From positions 1 to 26,257 of the forward strand of contig JAQGKC010000105.1 of assembly GCA_028290305.1 (NCBI GenBank): a DNA stretch of 26,257 nucleotides. Direction: 5' to 3'. Below, piece by piece: positions 7,535 through 15,299 of the stretch; the stretch's first letter is position 1, and each line of letters starts with the position of its first letter. This stretch comes from Bradyrhizobium sp. Lineage in GTDB: Bacteria > Pseudomonadota > Alphaproteobacteria > Rhizobiales > Xanthobacteraceae. Position numbers and translations under genes: made by a program. The notes beneath the pieces are model-generated. The model ran no database searches and was not told the origin of the DNA. It saw nothing but the letters and a program-made list of their open reading frames with translations.

Positions 7535-8329
7535 TCACCCGGCTCCCGATTGTGCGTAGCCTTTCAACACCTCTTCCTTGAGAACACTCCATATCTCACG
7601 GTGAAGTGAGTGAAATTCCTTTTCCAGCCGAACTTCCGGGATGTCGCGCGGACGCGGAAGCCGCACCTTCCAGTCGCCGATGATGCGCGCGCTTGGTCCC
7701 GCCGACATGATCACCACGCGGTCGGCGAGCGCGATCGCCTCCTCGAGATCGTGGGTGACGAACAGCACCGCCTTGCGGTCGGCGTTCCACAGCTCCAGCA
7801 GCAAATTGCCCATGATCTGGCGCGTCTGGGCATCGAGCGGCCCGAACGGCTCATCCATCAAAAGTATCTTCGGATCGCGGATCAGCACCTGCGCGAGACC
7901 AACGCGCTTGCGCTGTCCGCCCGACATCATGTGCGGATAACGTCCCGCGAATGCTCCAAGGCCGACTGAGGTCAGCCATTTCTGGGCGCGTTCCAGCGCC
8001 TCGGCGCGCGCCACGCCTGATATTTCGAGGCCGATGGCGACATTGTCGATCGCGGTCTTCCACGGAAACAGCGCATCAGCCTGAAACAGATATCCGGCCT
8101 CGCGGTTCAATCCCGTCAGCGGAGAATCGAAGATCCTTACCGTTCCCGATATCGGCCGAAGGAGGCCGGCCGCGACATTGAGCAGCGTCGATTTTCCGCA
8201 TCCGGTGGGTCCGACGATGGCGACGAACTCGCCATGCGCCACTGAAAGCCGGGCCCGCTCGACCGCGGTATAGACACGCGCATCGGCCAGACGGAACGCC
8301 ACCGTCGCGTCGTCAAGCGCGACCGCCAT
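7535..8329 (-). CDS. NitT/TauT-type ABC transporter ATP-binding protein
   Basis: A 264-residue cytoplasmic ATPase of the SsuB/TauB class. Walker A GPTGCGKST is at 40-48, the Q-loop Gln at 83 (YLFQADALFPW), the signature MSGGQRKR at 135-142, Walker B ILLMDEP near 155-161 (Asp159, Glu160) and the H-loop His193 (VTHDLEEA). All catalytic residues are present. I chose the ATG at 8329 (MAVALDDATV) because family members start about there. An in-frame TTG at 8416 would add 29 residues that look non-coding. It powers the permease and binding protein encoded further along the strand. The gene is divergent from the osmoprotectant-type ABC genes, with 155 bp between the two starts. Confidence 0.88.
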   Translation of the reverse strand: MAVALDDATVAFRLADARVYTAVERARLSVAHGEFVAIVGPTGCGKSTLLNVAAGLLRPISGTVRIFDSPLTGLNREAGYLFQADALFPWKTAIDNVAIGLEISGVARAEALERAQKWLTSVGLGAFAGRYPHMMSGGQRKRVGLAQVLIRDPKILLMDEPFGPLDAQTRQIMGNLLLELWNADRKAVLFVTHDLEEAIALADRVVIMSAGPSARIIGDWKVRLPRPRDIPEVRLEKEFHSLHREIWSVLKEEVLKGYAQSGAG

Positions 8330-8484
8330 CGATCCCGCGGTCTCACCTGCCAGCACGCGCTTCCCCCGGATGTATGTCGTGGCATGTGGATTACCGCCCT
8401 CGCCGCGACAATTCAACCGATGGCGGCAATAGGCAAGGCCCGCGGCGGCTTGGTGGCTTCGTCACCCTGTGATAATCCCCTGGG

Positions 8485-9288
8485 ATGACCGCCGCCCCGC
8501 CACTGATCGCATTTGCGCATGTCGGCAAAAGCTTCGACGGCGGCCCCGGCGCGAAACCCGTTTTGGCGGTGAACGACGTCTCGCTCGATGTCGCCGAGGG
8601 CGAGTTCCTCGCCATCGTCGGCGGCTCCGGCTCCGGCAAGACCACGCTGCTGCGGCTTGCCAACCGGCTGATCGATGCTGATAGCGGCAGCATCCGCATC
8701 GAAGGCGAGGACGTGCGTGCGGTCGATCCTGTTTCGTTGCGCCGCCGCATCGGTTACGTGTTCCAGAGCGGCGGACTGTTCCCGCATATGAGCGTCGCCG
8801 ACAATATCGGGATCACGCCAAAGCTGCTCGGCACCCCTGCGGCGGAGATTTCCGCACGGGTGGACGAACTGCTGGACCTGGTGAGGCTCGACCGCGCACA
8901 GCATCGCGACCGCTTGCCGCATGAGCTGTCCGGCGGCCAGCGCCAGCGCGTCGGCGTCGCCCGGGCGCTGGCAGCGAGGCCGCGCATCGTGCTGATGGAC
9001 GAGCCGTTCGGCGCGCTCGATCCCCTCACCCGCGACGCGCTCGGCGACGACTACCGCGCGCTGCACCACAAGCTCGGACTGACCACGGTCATGATCACCC
9101 ATGACATGACCGAGGCCATCCTGCTCGCCGACCGTGTCGCGGTCATGCGCGCCGGGCGGCTGCTGGCGCAGGGCACTCCGACTGAACTTTCAAACAGCGA
9201 CGACCCTTATGTCGGCGAACTCCTGCACACGCCGCGGCGGCAGGCCGAGCGGCTCAAGGTGCTGCTGCCCCGGGATGGCGCGGCATGA
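8485..9288 (+). CDS. Osmoprotectant (glycine betaine/choline)-type ABC transporter ATP-binding protein, CBS-less
   Basis: A 267-residue ATPase of the ProV/OpuA/OpuC class. It has Walker A GGSGSGKTT at 46-54, the Q-loop at 94 (YVFQSGGLFPHM), the signature ELSGGQRQR at about 147-155, Walker B with Asp172-Glu173 (LMDEPFGALDPLTR) and the H-loop His206 (MITHDMTEAILLADR). The 'IGYVFQ..GLFPH.t...NI' and 'ALDP.TR' patterns are typical of quaternary-amine importers. The protein stops soon after the ABC domain, so the C-terminal CBS pair that senses ionic strength in OpuA-like ATPases is absent. It overlaps the next gene by 4 bp (ATGA), so the two are translationally coupled. The exact substrate is not determinable. 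Confidence 0.85.
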   Translation: MTAAPPLIAFAHVGKSFDGGPGAKPVLAVNDVSLDVAEGEFLAIVGGSGSGKTTLLRLANRLIDADSGSIRIEGEDVRAVDPVSLRRRIGYVFQSGGLFPHMSVADNIGITPKLLGTPAAEISARVDELLDLVRLDRAQHRDRLPHELSGGQRQRVGVARALAARPRIVLMDEPFGALDPLTRDALGDDYRALHHKLGLTTVMITHDMTEAILLADRVAVMRAGRLLAQGTPTELSNSDDPYVGELLHTPRRQAERLKVLLPRDGAA

Positions 9289-10844
9289 GCCTGTTCTCCG
9301 ATCCGCGCTGGAACGAGGCGCTGACGCATCTGCCGGACTATCTCGGCAATCATGTGCGTGTCAGCGTCACGGCGTTGGCATTGGGGCTGCTGGTCAGCCT
9401 GCCGCTGGCGGTTGCGGCGCGTAACCGGCCCATTACGCGTGGCGCACTGCTCGGGTTCGCCAGCATTGTGCAGACCGTGCCGGGGCTGGCGCTGCTGGCG
9501 CTGTTCTATCCGCTGCTGCTGGCGCTGGCGGCACTGTCGCTATCCTGGTTCGGATTTGAATTTTCCGCATTCGGGTTTTTGCCGGCGGTGCTGGCCCTCG
9601 CGCTCTATTCCATGCTGCCGGTGCTGCGCAACACCATCACCGGCCTGCGGGGCGTCGATCCTGCGATTCTCGAAGCCGCGCAAGGCGTCGGCATGACGCC
9701 GCACCAGTCGTTATTCAAAGTGGAGTTGCCGCTGGCGCTGCCGGTCATGATGGCGGGCATTCGCACCGCGGCGGTCTGGGTGATCGGCACCGCGACGCTG
9801 TCGACCCCGATCGGCCAGACCAGCCTCGGCAATTACATCTTTGCGGGATTGCAGACCCAGAACTGGGTGTTCGTGCTGTTCGGTTGCCTTGCCGCCGCGG
9901 TGCTCGCTCTCGCAGTCGACCAATTGCTGGCGCTGATCGAGACAGGTATTCGCCAGCGCAGCCGTGTGCGTGTGGCGCTCGGCGGTATCGGCATTGCGGC
10001 GCTGGTCGTGGCAACATTGGTGCCGTCGATGGCGCGCTCACGATCAACCTACATTGTCGGCGCCAAGACCTTCGCCGAACAATATGTGTTGTCGGCGCTG
10101 ATCGCGCAGCGGCTGCGGGAAGCGGGGCTGACGGCTACGACGCGCGAGGGCCTCGGCTCCAACGTGATCTTCGATGCGCTGGTTTCGGGCGATATCGACG
10201 TCTATGTCGATTATTCCGGCACGCTGTGGGCCAATCAGTTTCACCACACCGATATCAAGCCACGTGAGGAGCTGCTCGTCGAATTGAAAACGATACTGGC
10301 GCAACAGAAGGTCACGCTGCTCGGCGAACTCGGCTTTGCCAACGCCTACGCGCTGGTGATGCCGCGAAAACGCGCCGATGCGCTCGGTATTCACTCCATC
10401 GCCGATCTCGCGTCTTACGCATCGACGATGTCGATCGCGGCGGATTATGAATTCTTTTCACGGCCGGAATGGGCCGGGCTGCAAAGGGTCTATGGGCTTT
10501 CGTTTCGCGCGCAGCGGCAGATGCAGCCCGACTTCATGTATGCCGCCGTCGCCTCCGGCGAGGTCGATGTGATCGCGGGCTATACCAGCGACGGGCTGAT
10601 CGCCAAATACGATCTGGTAGTGCTGGACGATATCAAGCACGCGATTCCGCCTTACGATGCGATTGTCTTGTTAGCTCCGAAACGCGCCGACGATCAGGCG
10701 TTGCGGTCGGCGCTGCAGCCGCTGCTCGGCAGCATCGACATCGCCACGATGCGCGCGGCCAACTTACGCGCCGCCGGCGGCGACGGCGCGTCGTCGCCCG
10801 ACGCGGTAGCGCGCTGGCTGTGGGAAAAGATCGAGAGGCGATAA
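9285..10844 (+). CDS. Fused permease/substrate-binding protein of an osmoprotectant-type ABC importer
   Basis: A 519-residue two-domain protein. Residues about 1-215 form an OpuCB/ProW-like permease with five or six membrane segments and the coupling loop ILEAAQGVGMTPHQSLFKVELPLALPVMMAGIR. A further membrane helix at about 227-246 anchors a C-terminal OpuAC-type binding domain (about 255-515). That domain begins IVGAKTFAEQYVLSALIAQ and contains SGDIDVYVDYSGTLW and VASGEVDVIAGYTSDGLI, standard for glycine betaine/choline/carnitine receptors. The receptor is thus tethered in the periplasm rather than free. It forms a complete importer with the upstream ATPase. It ends 11 bp before the end of a convergent gene, with no obvious terminator hairpin. 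Confidence 0.88.
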   Translation: MSLFSDPRWNEALTHLPDYLGNHVRVSVTALALGLLVSLPLAVAARNRPITRGALLGFASIVQTVPGLALLALFYPLLLALAALSLSWFGFEFSAFGFLPAVLALALYSMLPVLRNTITGLRGVDPAILEAAQGVGMTPHQSLFKVELPLALPVMMAGIRTAAVWVIGTATLSTPIGQTSLGNYIFAGLQTQNWVFVLFGCLAAAVLALAVDQLLALIETGIRQRSRVRVALGGIGIAALVVATLVPSMARSRSTYIVGAKTFAEQYVLSALIAQRLREAGLTATTREGLGSNVIFDALVSGDIDVYVDYSGTLWANQFHHTDIKPREELLVELKTILAQQKVTLLGELGFANAYALVMPRKRADALGIHSIADLASYASTMSIAADYEFFSRPEWAGLQRVYGLSFRAQRQMQPDFMYAAVASGEVDVIAGYTSDGLIAKYDLVVLDDIKHAIPPYDAIVLLAPKRADDQALRSALQPLLGSIDIATMRAANLRAAGGDGASSPDAVARWLWEKIERR

Positions 10845-10855
10845 GAGAACTTGAC

Positions 10856-12565
10856 CTACAGTCCCTTCACCATGCCCGCATCGATCAGCAGCCGGTTGAA
10901 GCGCCGGGCTTCTGCGCCGTCCTTGCACGCATAGAACACGCCCTGGCAGCGCAGCATGATCTTCTTCTGCTCTGCGAATGATGGATCGAGCGGGATGCCG
11001 GCGGCTTCCTGGATCACCAGCGGCAGATAGGCGCCGTCGATGGTGTCCATTTCGGTCGGACTCTTCACCGGTTCAAAATTGACCGCGTCGATCGCGTAAT
11101 AGGTCGCGTAGTAGCGCGGGTCGTAATTCATCAGCTTCTTGCCGATACCGGCTTCATCGAGATCGGGATCGAGCAGATGCGGCGAAAACTCCGGCTGATG
11201 GTCGCCATAACGCACGATCAGAAATGGCTGCGCCGGAAATCTCTTTTTCAACCCCGCGATGAACGCAGAGTAGTCGCCCGCGCTCATCGCCTGACGGCGC
11301 AGATATTCATCGACCGCGGGCTCGTTTCCGGGGTTGCGCCAGGACGGCATCAGGTCCGGACGGAACCTCGTCTCCCAGGGAAAATGATTGGCGGCGAGAT
11401 AGACGAACATGAATTGCGGGTTCGCCGGCGTTTCCTGCGCCATCAGCTTCAAGGCTTTATCGTAAAAGAAACTGTCGGGCTCGACGTCCTTGGCGCCGAG
11501 ATCGCGCGCATCGTAGAAATGCTCGATGCCGGTGGTGATCTGGAAACTGCGCGCGCTCATGAACGCGCCAAACGCCGGGTAGAGCGAAATCGTGTCGTAA
11601 CCGCAGCGACGCAGCGCCAGCGGCAGTCCACGCTCGACGCGCCCCGACGCGATGCGGGTCACGAAATAGGAAAACCGGCCGAACGAGCGCGACGACAACC
11701 CGGCCAGCACATTGTATTCGGTGAACCAGCTCGGGCCGCCATTGCTCTCGGCCAGGAACCTGCGTTCCTTGCCGTCGTAGGAGTTGAAATGGCTGCCATA
11801 GCCCGGGGGCAACTTGACGCCGGCGGCCTGACGAATATCGAAGCTGGATTCGTCGTGGATCATGATGATGTTCGGTCGCCGCCCGGCCGGATGACAGGAA
11901 TCCACCAGCGGCACGTTGAGACGCTCTGTGGACACGGCGTCGGATTCCATGAATCCGTATTGGATGAAATCCGACACGGCGGTGACGCCGGAGCGGGAAA
12001 ATTTCGACAGATAGCCGTCGTCATAATAGCCCCGCCAGGCTTCATCCGGCCATGCGAAGGAATATCCGGCCAGTGCTGAAACACACGCCAGCGCGCAGGC
12101 CGCTGCCGGCAGACGGCGGATGCGGAACGGATCGAGCCACCACAGCGCGTACATCAGGGGGACTGTGACGAATGCTGCGCCGACGACGGACCAGCGCAGA
12201 TGAGGGAAGATCGTAAAAAGAAATGCCGCGGTATCGCGGTCGATCACCATCAGGTCGACGAAGTTCGCGGTCATCTGCACGACTTCGTGCTTGAGCCGCG
12301 ACAACAGGATCAGCACCACGACCAGGGTAAGCGACAGCGCGCCCGACAGCGCCGGACGCCGCAACAGCGCGATCCAGAAGAAGTTCAGAATCCCCCACGA
12401 CAGCAGAAAGCATATGCGCGAACCGAAATCGGTTTCGGTCTGAAACATGACGGCCAGCGCCGCCAGATGCGGCGCGGCGACGGCAAGCAGCCGCCAGATG
12501 CCGATCGAGGCAATGCCACCGGCGGCGACGGCTGCAGATGGACCTGGATTTGGCGCAAGCGCCAT
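10856..12565 (-). CDS. LTA synthase/phosphoethanolamine-transferase-like membrane sulfatase-fold enzyme
   Basis: A 569-residue inner-membrane protein. Five hydrophobic segments lie within residues 20-170, followed by a periplasmic sulfatase-fold domain from about 230. Metal-site residues are visible: Asp238-Glu239 in NIIMIHDESSFD, the probable nucleophile Thr282 in GGPSWFTEYNVLAGLSSRSFG, and Asp455-His456 in VRYGDHQPEF. Thr rather than a Cys/Ser formylglycine motif argues for a phospho-glycerol or phosphoethanolamine transferase over a true sulfatase. The likely substrate is an envelope glycan or lipid (inference). The ATG at 12565 has no good ribosome-binding site, so the start is less sure. 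The gene converges with the ABC fusion gene and lies 112 bp beyond the tetR stop on the same strand. Confidence 0.78.
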   Translation of the reverse strand: MALAPNPGPSAAVAAGGIASIGIWRLLAVAAPHLAALAVMFQTETDFGSRICFLLSWGILNFFWIALLRRPALSGALSLTLVVVLILLSRLKHEVVQMTANFVDLMVIDRDTAAFLFTIFPHLRWSVVGAAFVTVPLMYALWWLDPFRIRRLPAAACALACVSALAGYSFAWPDEAWRGYYDDGYLSKFSRSGVTAVSDFIQYGFMESDAVSTERLNVPLVDSCHPAGRRPNIIMIHDESSFDIRQAAGVKLPPGYGSHFNSYDGKERRFLAESNGGPSWFTEYNVLAGLSSRSFGRFSYFVTRIASGRVERGLPLALRRCGYDTISLYPAFGAFMSARSFQITTGIEHFYDARDLGAKDVEPDSFFYDKALKLMAQETPANPQFMFVYLAANHFPWETRFRPDLMPSWRNPGNEPAVDEYLRRQAMSAGDYSAFIAGLKKRFPAQPFLIVRYGDHQPEFSPHLLDPDLDEAGIGKKLMNYDPRYYATYYAIDAVNFEPVKSPTEMDTIDGAYLPLVIQEAAGIPLDPSFAEQKKIMLRCQGVFYACKDGAEARRFNRLLIDAGMVKGL

Positions 12566-12677
12566 GGGGCGGGACGCAACTACACCCGGCGCTGCTTTTA
12601 GGCCTTGGCTGGCGACGACCAGGAGACGGATGACGCAGCCGGAGCCTGCGGCATGTCACAAAAATGTAATGTAACTG

Positions 12678-13382
12678 TCATCCCAGCGCAACAGACTCGG
12701 AAGGCGGCGGCGCAGCAATCCCGTCGATGAACAGATCGAGGACGGCCTCGGCTGTGCGCTCTGCCTCGGCATCCACGACGCCCCAGCGTGGAAAATGACC
12801 GTCGATCTTCATACGGGCAAAGCCGTAAACCAGGGCGCGGCCGGCAATCTGCACCCGCTTCAGGTCGGAGACGCGCAATTGTCTCTGCGCGAAGGCATCT
12901 GCCAGCGTGCGCTCGGTCAAGCCGATCAACTCGGCATTGTCGCGTGACAGCTCGGCGGCCTGGTCGTGACCAAAAAACCTGCCGCTCGAGATGATCTCGA
13001 AATGAGCCGCGTTGCGCATCGCCCAGCGCAGATAGGCCAGCCCGAGGCATCGAAAGCGCGCCAGCGGATCGGAAGCCGGAGCCTTGGCGAGAGCTGCTTC
13101 AATTTCGACGCGAAACCTCCGCTGCGCTTCCTCGGCCACCGCCATCATCAAGGCATCGCGGCTCGGAAAATGCCGAAATGGCGCGCCCGGCGATACCCCG
13201 GCGCGACGTGCGGCCTCGCGCACGCTTAACCCCTCGGCCCCGGCCTCCTCGACCAACTGAAACGCCGCGTCGATCAGGACGCGTTTGAGATCGCCATGAT
13301 GATAGGGCTTTGGCGCAGGCGACGGGCGGCGCGCCGGCCGGCGTTTGGGCGTGGCGGATACAGTCTTCGACGAAATGCGCAT
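12678..13382 (-). CDS. TetR/AcrR-family transcriptional regulator
   Basis: A 234-residue repressor-type regulator. After a basic, Pro/Arg-rich leader (about 1-25), the TetR DNA-binding domain spans residues 28-75: YHHGDLKRVLIDAAFQLVEEAG, then LSVREAARRAGVSPGAPFRHFPSRDALM, the helix-turn-helix with its usual 'Y.HF.sk..L' ending in the 'aPfRHFpsrdaLm' variant. The C-terminal ligand domain looks like the TetR_C 'WHG' type (RFRCLGLAYLRWAMRNAAHFEIISS). It is divergent from the ferric reductase-like membrane gene, and the 113-bp gap holds two matching 17-bp inverted repeats, so it probably represses that gene and perhaps itself. The inducer is unknown. Confidence 0.9.
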   Translation of the reverse strand: MRISSKTVSATPKRRPARRPSPAPKPYHHGDLKRVLIDAAFQLVEEAGAEGLSVREAARRAGVSPGAPFRHFPSRDALMMAVAEEAQRRFRVEIEAALAKAPASDPLARFRCLGLAYLRWAMRNAAHFEIISSGRFFGHDQAAELSRDNAELIGLTERTLADAFAQRQLRVSDLKRVQIAGRALVYGFARMKIDGHFPRWGVVDAEAERTAEAVLDLFIDGIAAPPPSESVALG

Positions 13383-13411
13383 CCGTCATTCTAGCATCAC
13401 CCAATCGTGAA

Positions 13412-13428
13412 TGTAAGCACTGCATACA
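13412..13428. promoter_or_regulatory. Candidate TetR operator, site A
   Basis: The 17-bp imperfect palindrome TGTAAGCACTGCATACA has 7 of 8 paired positions around a central C. It lies 30 bp upstream of the tetR start and immediately upstream of a candidate -35 box for the divergent gene. It shares the TGTAA-N7-WTACA pattern and 17-bp length with site B. Confidence 0.55.
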
Positions 13429-13431
13429 CAA

Positions 13432-13460
13432 TTGACGCAGGGGATCAGATGAAATGTAAC
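13432..13460 (+). promoter_or_regulatory. Candidate sigma-70 promoter for the ferric reductase-like gene
   Basis: TTGACG (13432-13437) and TGTAAC (13455-13460) are separated by exactly 17 bp, matching 5/6 and 4/6 of the sigma-70 consensus. The start codon lies 35 bp downstream of the -10. Site B covers the -10 and site A sits just above the -35, the layout expected of a repressed promoter. Confidence 0.5.
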
Positions 13461-13471
13461 TGTTGATTACA
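13455..13471. promoter_or_regulatory. Candidate TetR operator, site B
   Basis: The 17-bp inverted repeat TGTAACTGTTGATTACA has perfect 5-bp arms (TGTAA/TTACA) and a 7-bp spacer. Its start is 43 bp from that of site A, about four helical turns, so both would be on the same face. It overlaps the candidate -10. An 11-bp part of it (AATGTAACTGT) recurs at 12668-12678 at the end of the tetR gene, there without the second arm. Confidence 0.55.
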
Positions 13472-13495
13472 TCGTTCACCCAGGGGGAGAAGACC

Positions 13496-14119
13496 ATGCC
13501 GTCGCGTCGTCAAAACTGGTTCGAAGGTTGGTGGTTGTTCGCCGTGCTGACCCTGACCCTGATCGTTTTGTCGGTCTGGATCGCGGGCATGCGGCAGTTC
13601 GAGGTCGACGGCGTGCGCATGGTGATCCGCTTCACCGCGCGGACGTCGCTGTTGTTCTTCTGTCTGGCCTTCAGCGCCGCGGCATTGGCGCGGCTGTGGC
13701 CGAACCCATGGACGCGATGGCAGCGCCGCAACCGCCGTTATCTCGGCGTGACCTTCGCCGCGTCGCACGGAATCCACGCCATTGCCGTCATCTGCTTCGC
13801 GGCAATGGCGCCCGCCGACTACATGGCCGCCACGTCAATGGCCTCCTACATCTTCGGCGGCATCGGCTACGCCTTCATCATCGCGATGGCCGCGACGACA
13901 TTCGACTGGACCGCGGCGACGATCGGCCCGCGGGCGTGGCGTATCCTGCATGTATCGGGCGGCTATTATCTGTGGTTTCAATTCATGGTCAGTTTCGGCA
14001 AGCGGATCCCCGGCATGCCGCTCTACAGCCTGTTCCTGATCCCGCTGCTGGCGGCGATGGCGCTGCGACTGATTGCCATGACGTCGGCACGGTCGGCGCG
14101 TGCGGTGCGTGCGGGATAG
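13496..14119 (+). CDS. Ferric reductase-like transmembrane (haem-binding) protein
   Basis: A 207-residue inner-membrane protein with about six hydrophobic segments, resembling the ferric_reduct membrane domain (MsrQ/NOX-type cytochrome b fold). Candidate haem ligands are the His pair in RRYLGVTFAASHGIHAIAV and the single His in RILHVSGGYYLWFQF, the second being a familiar 'lH..gyyyW' motif. No FAD or NAD(P) domain is attached and none is encoded nearby, so electrons would need a separate donor. The ATG at 13496 has an excellent GGGGGAG ribosome-binding site. An in-frame TTG at 13463 lies inside the operator and is unlikely. Probably controlled by the divergent TetR. Ferric reduction itself is unproved. 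Confidence 0.75.
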   Translation: MPSRRQNWFEGWWLFAVLTLTLIVLSVWIAGMRQFEVDGVRMVIRFTARTSLLFFCLAFSAAALARLWPNPWTRWQRRNRRYLGVTFAASHGIHAIAVICFAAMAPADYMAATSMASYIFGGIGYAFIIAMAATTFDWTAATIGPRAWRILHVSGGYYLWFQFMVSFGKRIPGMPLYSLFLIPLLAAMALRLIAMTSARSARAVRAG

Positions 14120-14136
14120 CAGCGCCGCATTCCTGT

Positions 14137-14988
14137 CTATGCCGGCGGCATCAGCCCGAGACGCTTGGCGATGATCCTGTCGACCATCCGCTTCGGCAAG
14201 ATGGCCGTCATCAGGTGCCGCATCTGGTCCGGCGCAATCTGGTAGCGCACCCGCGGGTTAGTCGACGTCAGCACGTCGGCAATCCGCTCGGCGATCTTCT
14301 CCGGCGGCAAGCCATTTTCGCCAAGTTGCAGCATCAATTTACGGATCCGTTCCAGCGCCGGGAAGAATGGCGAATTCTTGTAACTGGAAACGTCGATTTC
14401 CTCGGCCTTGCCCCAGATTGGCGTCTTCACCGCGCCCGGCGCGATGATGATGACATCGATCCCGAACAGCATCATTTCGCGGCGCAGGCTTTCGGACAGG
14501 CCTTCGATCGCAAATTTCGACGCCGCATAGGCCGCCATCAGCGGGTTGCCGTTTTTGCCGGCCACCGAGCTGATCATCACGATCTTTCCGCGCGGACCTT
14601 TCAGCGACGGATCGGACCCGAGCAGCGGACCGAAGGCCTGGGTGGCGATGATCGGCCCGATCACGTTCACATCCATCTGGCGGCGGAATTGGTCGGCCGA
14701 AAGCTCAAGCACCGGCCCCGCGACCGCAATGCCGGCATTGTTGACGAGCCCGGCAAGCGTCTCGCCACCCAGCGCCGCGCGCACGTCGCGGGCGGCCGCC
14801 AGCACCGCAGCCTCGTCGGTGACATCGAACAGCAGCGGGGTGAAATTCGCGCCGAATTCGCCTTTTAGACGGTCGGCGTCGGCCTGTTTGCGCACGCTGC
14901 CGAACACGCGAAATCCGCGCTCCAGCAGCAGCTTCGCCGTGGCCCAGCCGATGCCGGTCGACGCCCCGGTAATGACAACAGATCGCAT
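14137..14988 (-). CDS. Short-chain dehydrogenase/reductase (SDR)
   Basis: A 283-residue classical SDR. The cofactor motif TGASTGIG is at residues 7-14, NNAG at 83-86, the catalytic Ser in MISSVAG near 140-141, and YAASK with Tyr154 and Lys158. PGAVKTPIW follows as the usual 'PG...T' after the active site. Arg33-Lys34 at the end of the second strand (SVRK) would favour NADP(H). The start at ATG 14988 follows a good GGGGGAG; a TTG two codons upstream is in frame but weaker. The substrate is not predictable. It converges with the ferric reductase-like gene (17-bp gap) and is divergent from the DUF2336 gene. Confidence 0.88.
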   Translation of the reverse strand: MRSVVITGASTGIGWATAKLLLERGFRVFGSVRKQADADRLKGEFGANFTPLLFDVTDEAAVLAAARDVRAALGGETLAGLVNNAGIAVAGPVLELSADQFRRQMDVNVIGPIIATQAFGPLLGSDPSLKGPRGKIVMISSVAGKNGNPLMAAYAASKFAIEGLSESLRREMMLFGIDVIIIAPGAVKTPIWGKAEEIDVSSYKNSPFFPALERIRKLMLQLGENGLPPEKIAERIADVLTSTNPRVRYQIAPDQMRHLMTAILPKRMVDRIIAKRLGLMPPA

Positions 14989-15299
14989 GTTCAACTCCCC
15001 CGAAGCTTGCAGATAGTCTTGCCCGCTCTTCCGGTTGGAGAGTTAAGTAAGCCGGAGGTTAAAGCAAGCTCGCTGAGCGAGCTCCCTCGCCCCGCATTGC
15101 GCGGCTCAATCGCCGCATGCTCCCGGGATGAATGCCTCTATTCGCGGCACACGCACTCTGTATTTCTACGGAGGTCCAATTTAACGCGAGCGTAGGACTG
15201 CGGAGGATACGGTCCTGCCTGAATTCCCGCAACTCTTTCGACTTCCTTAAACCGGGCTTCGCGCCTTGGGGTAAGTCGAAAGAGAAACAGGCGCATAGC
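14989..15299. other. Divergent intergenic region without recognised gene
   Basis: About 310 bp separate the SDR and DUF2336 genes. It holds a perfect 17-bp palindrome (15067-15083) and GGAGG-like motifs, but no RNA gene or recognised regulatory element. Part of it (15132-15299) is in frame with the DUF2336 gene, with an ATG at 15132, but its third-codon positions are less GC-rich than the gene body, so I treat it as leader. Confidence 0.5.
15067..15083. promoter_or_regulatory. Perfect 17-bp palindrome in SDR/DUF2336 intergenic region
   Basis: AGCTCGCT and AGCGAGCT pair completely around a central G. The position, 79 bp upstream of the SDR start, suits an operator. No factor is assignable, and a chance or REP-like origin is possible. 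Confidence 0.35.

Noticed and set aside
10856..12565. True sulfatase activity for the membrane enzyme
   Set aside because: The C/S-x-P-S/A-R formylglycine motif of sulfatases is not seen; a Thr nucleophile in a PSWFTEYN context fits LTA synthase/phosphoethanolamine transferases.
13528..14868. Long plus-strand open frame of 446 codons spanning the ferric reductase-like gene and the antisense of the SDR gene
   Set aside because: Composition is Arg/His/Ala-rich with no recognisable domain, and it runs through two genes that have strong motifs in other frames. It is a by-product of high GC content.
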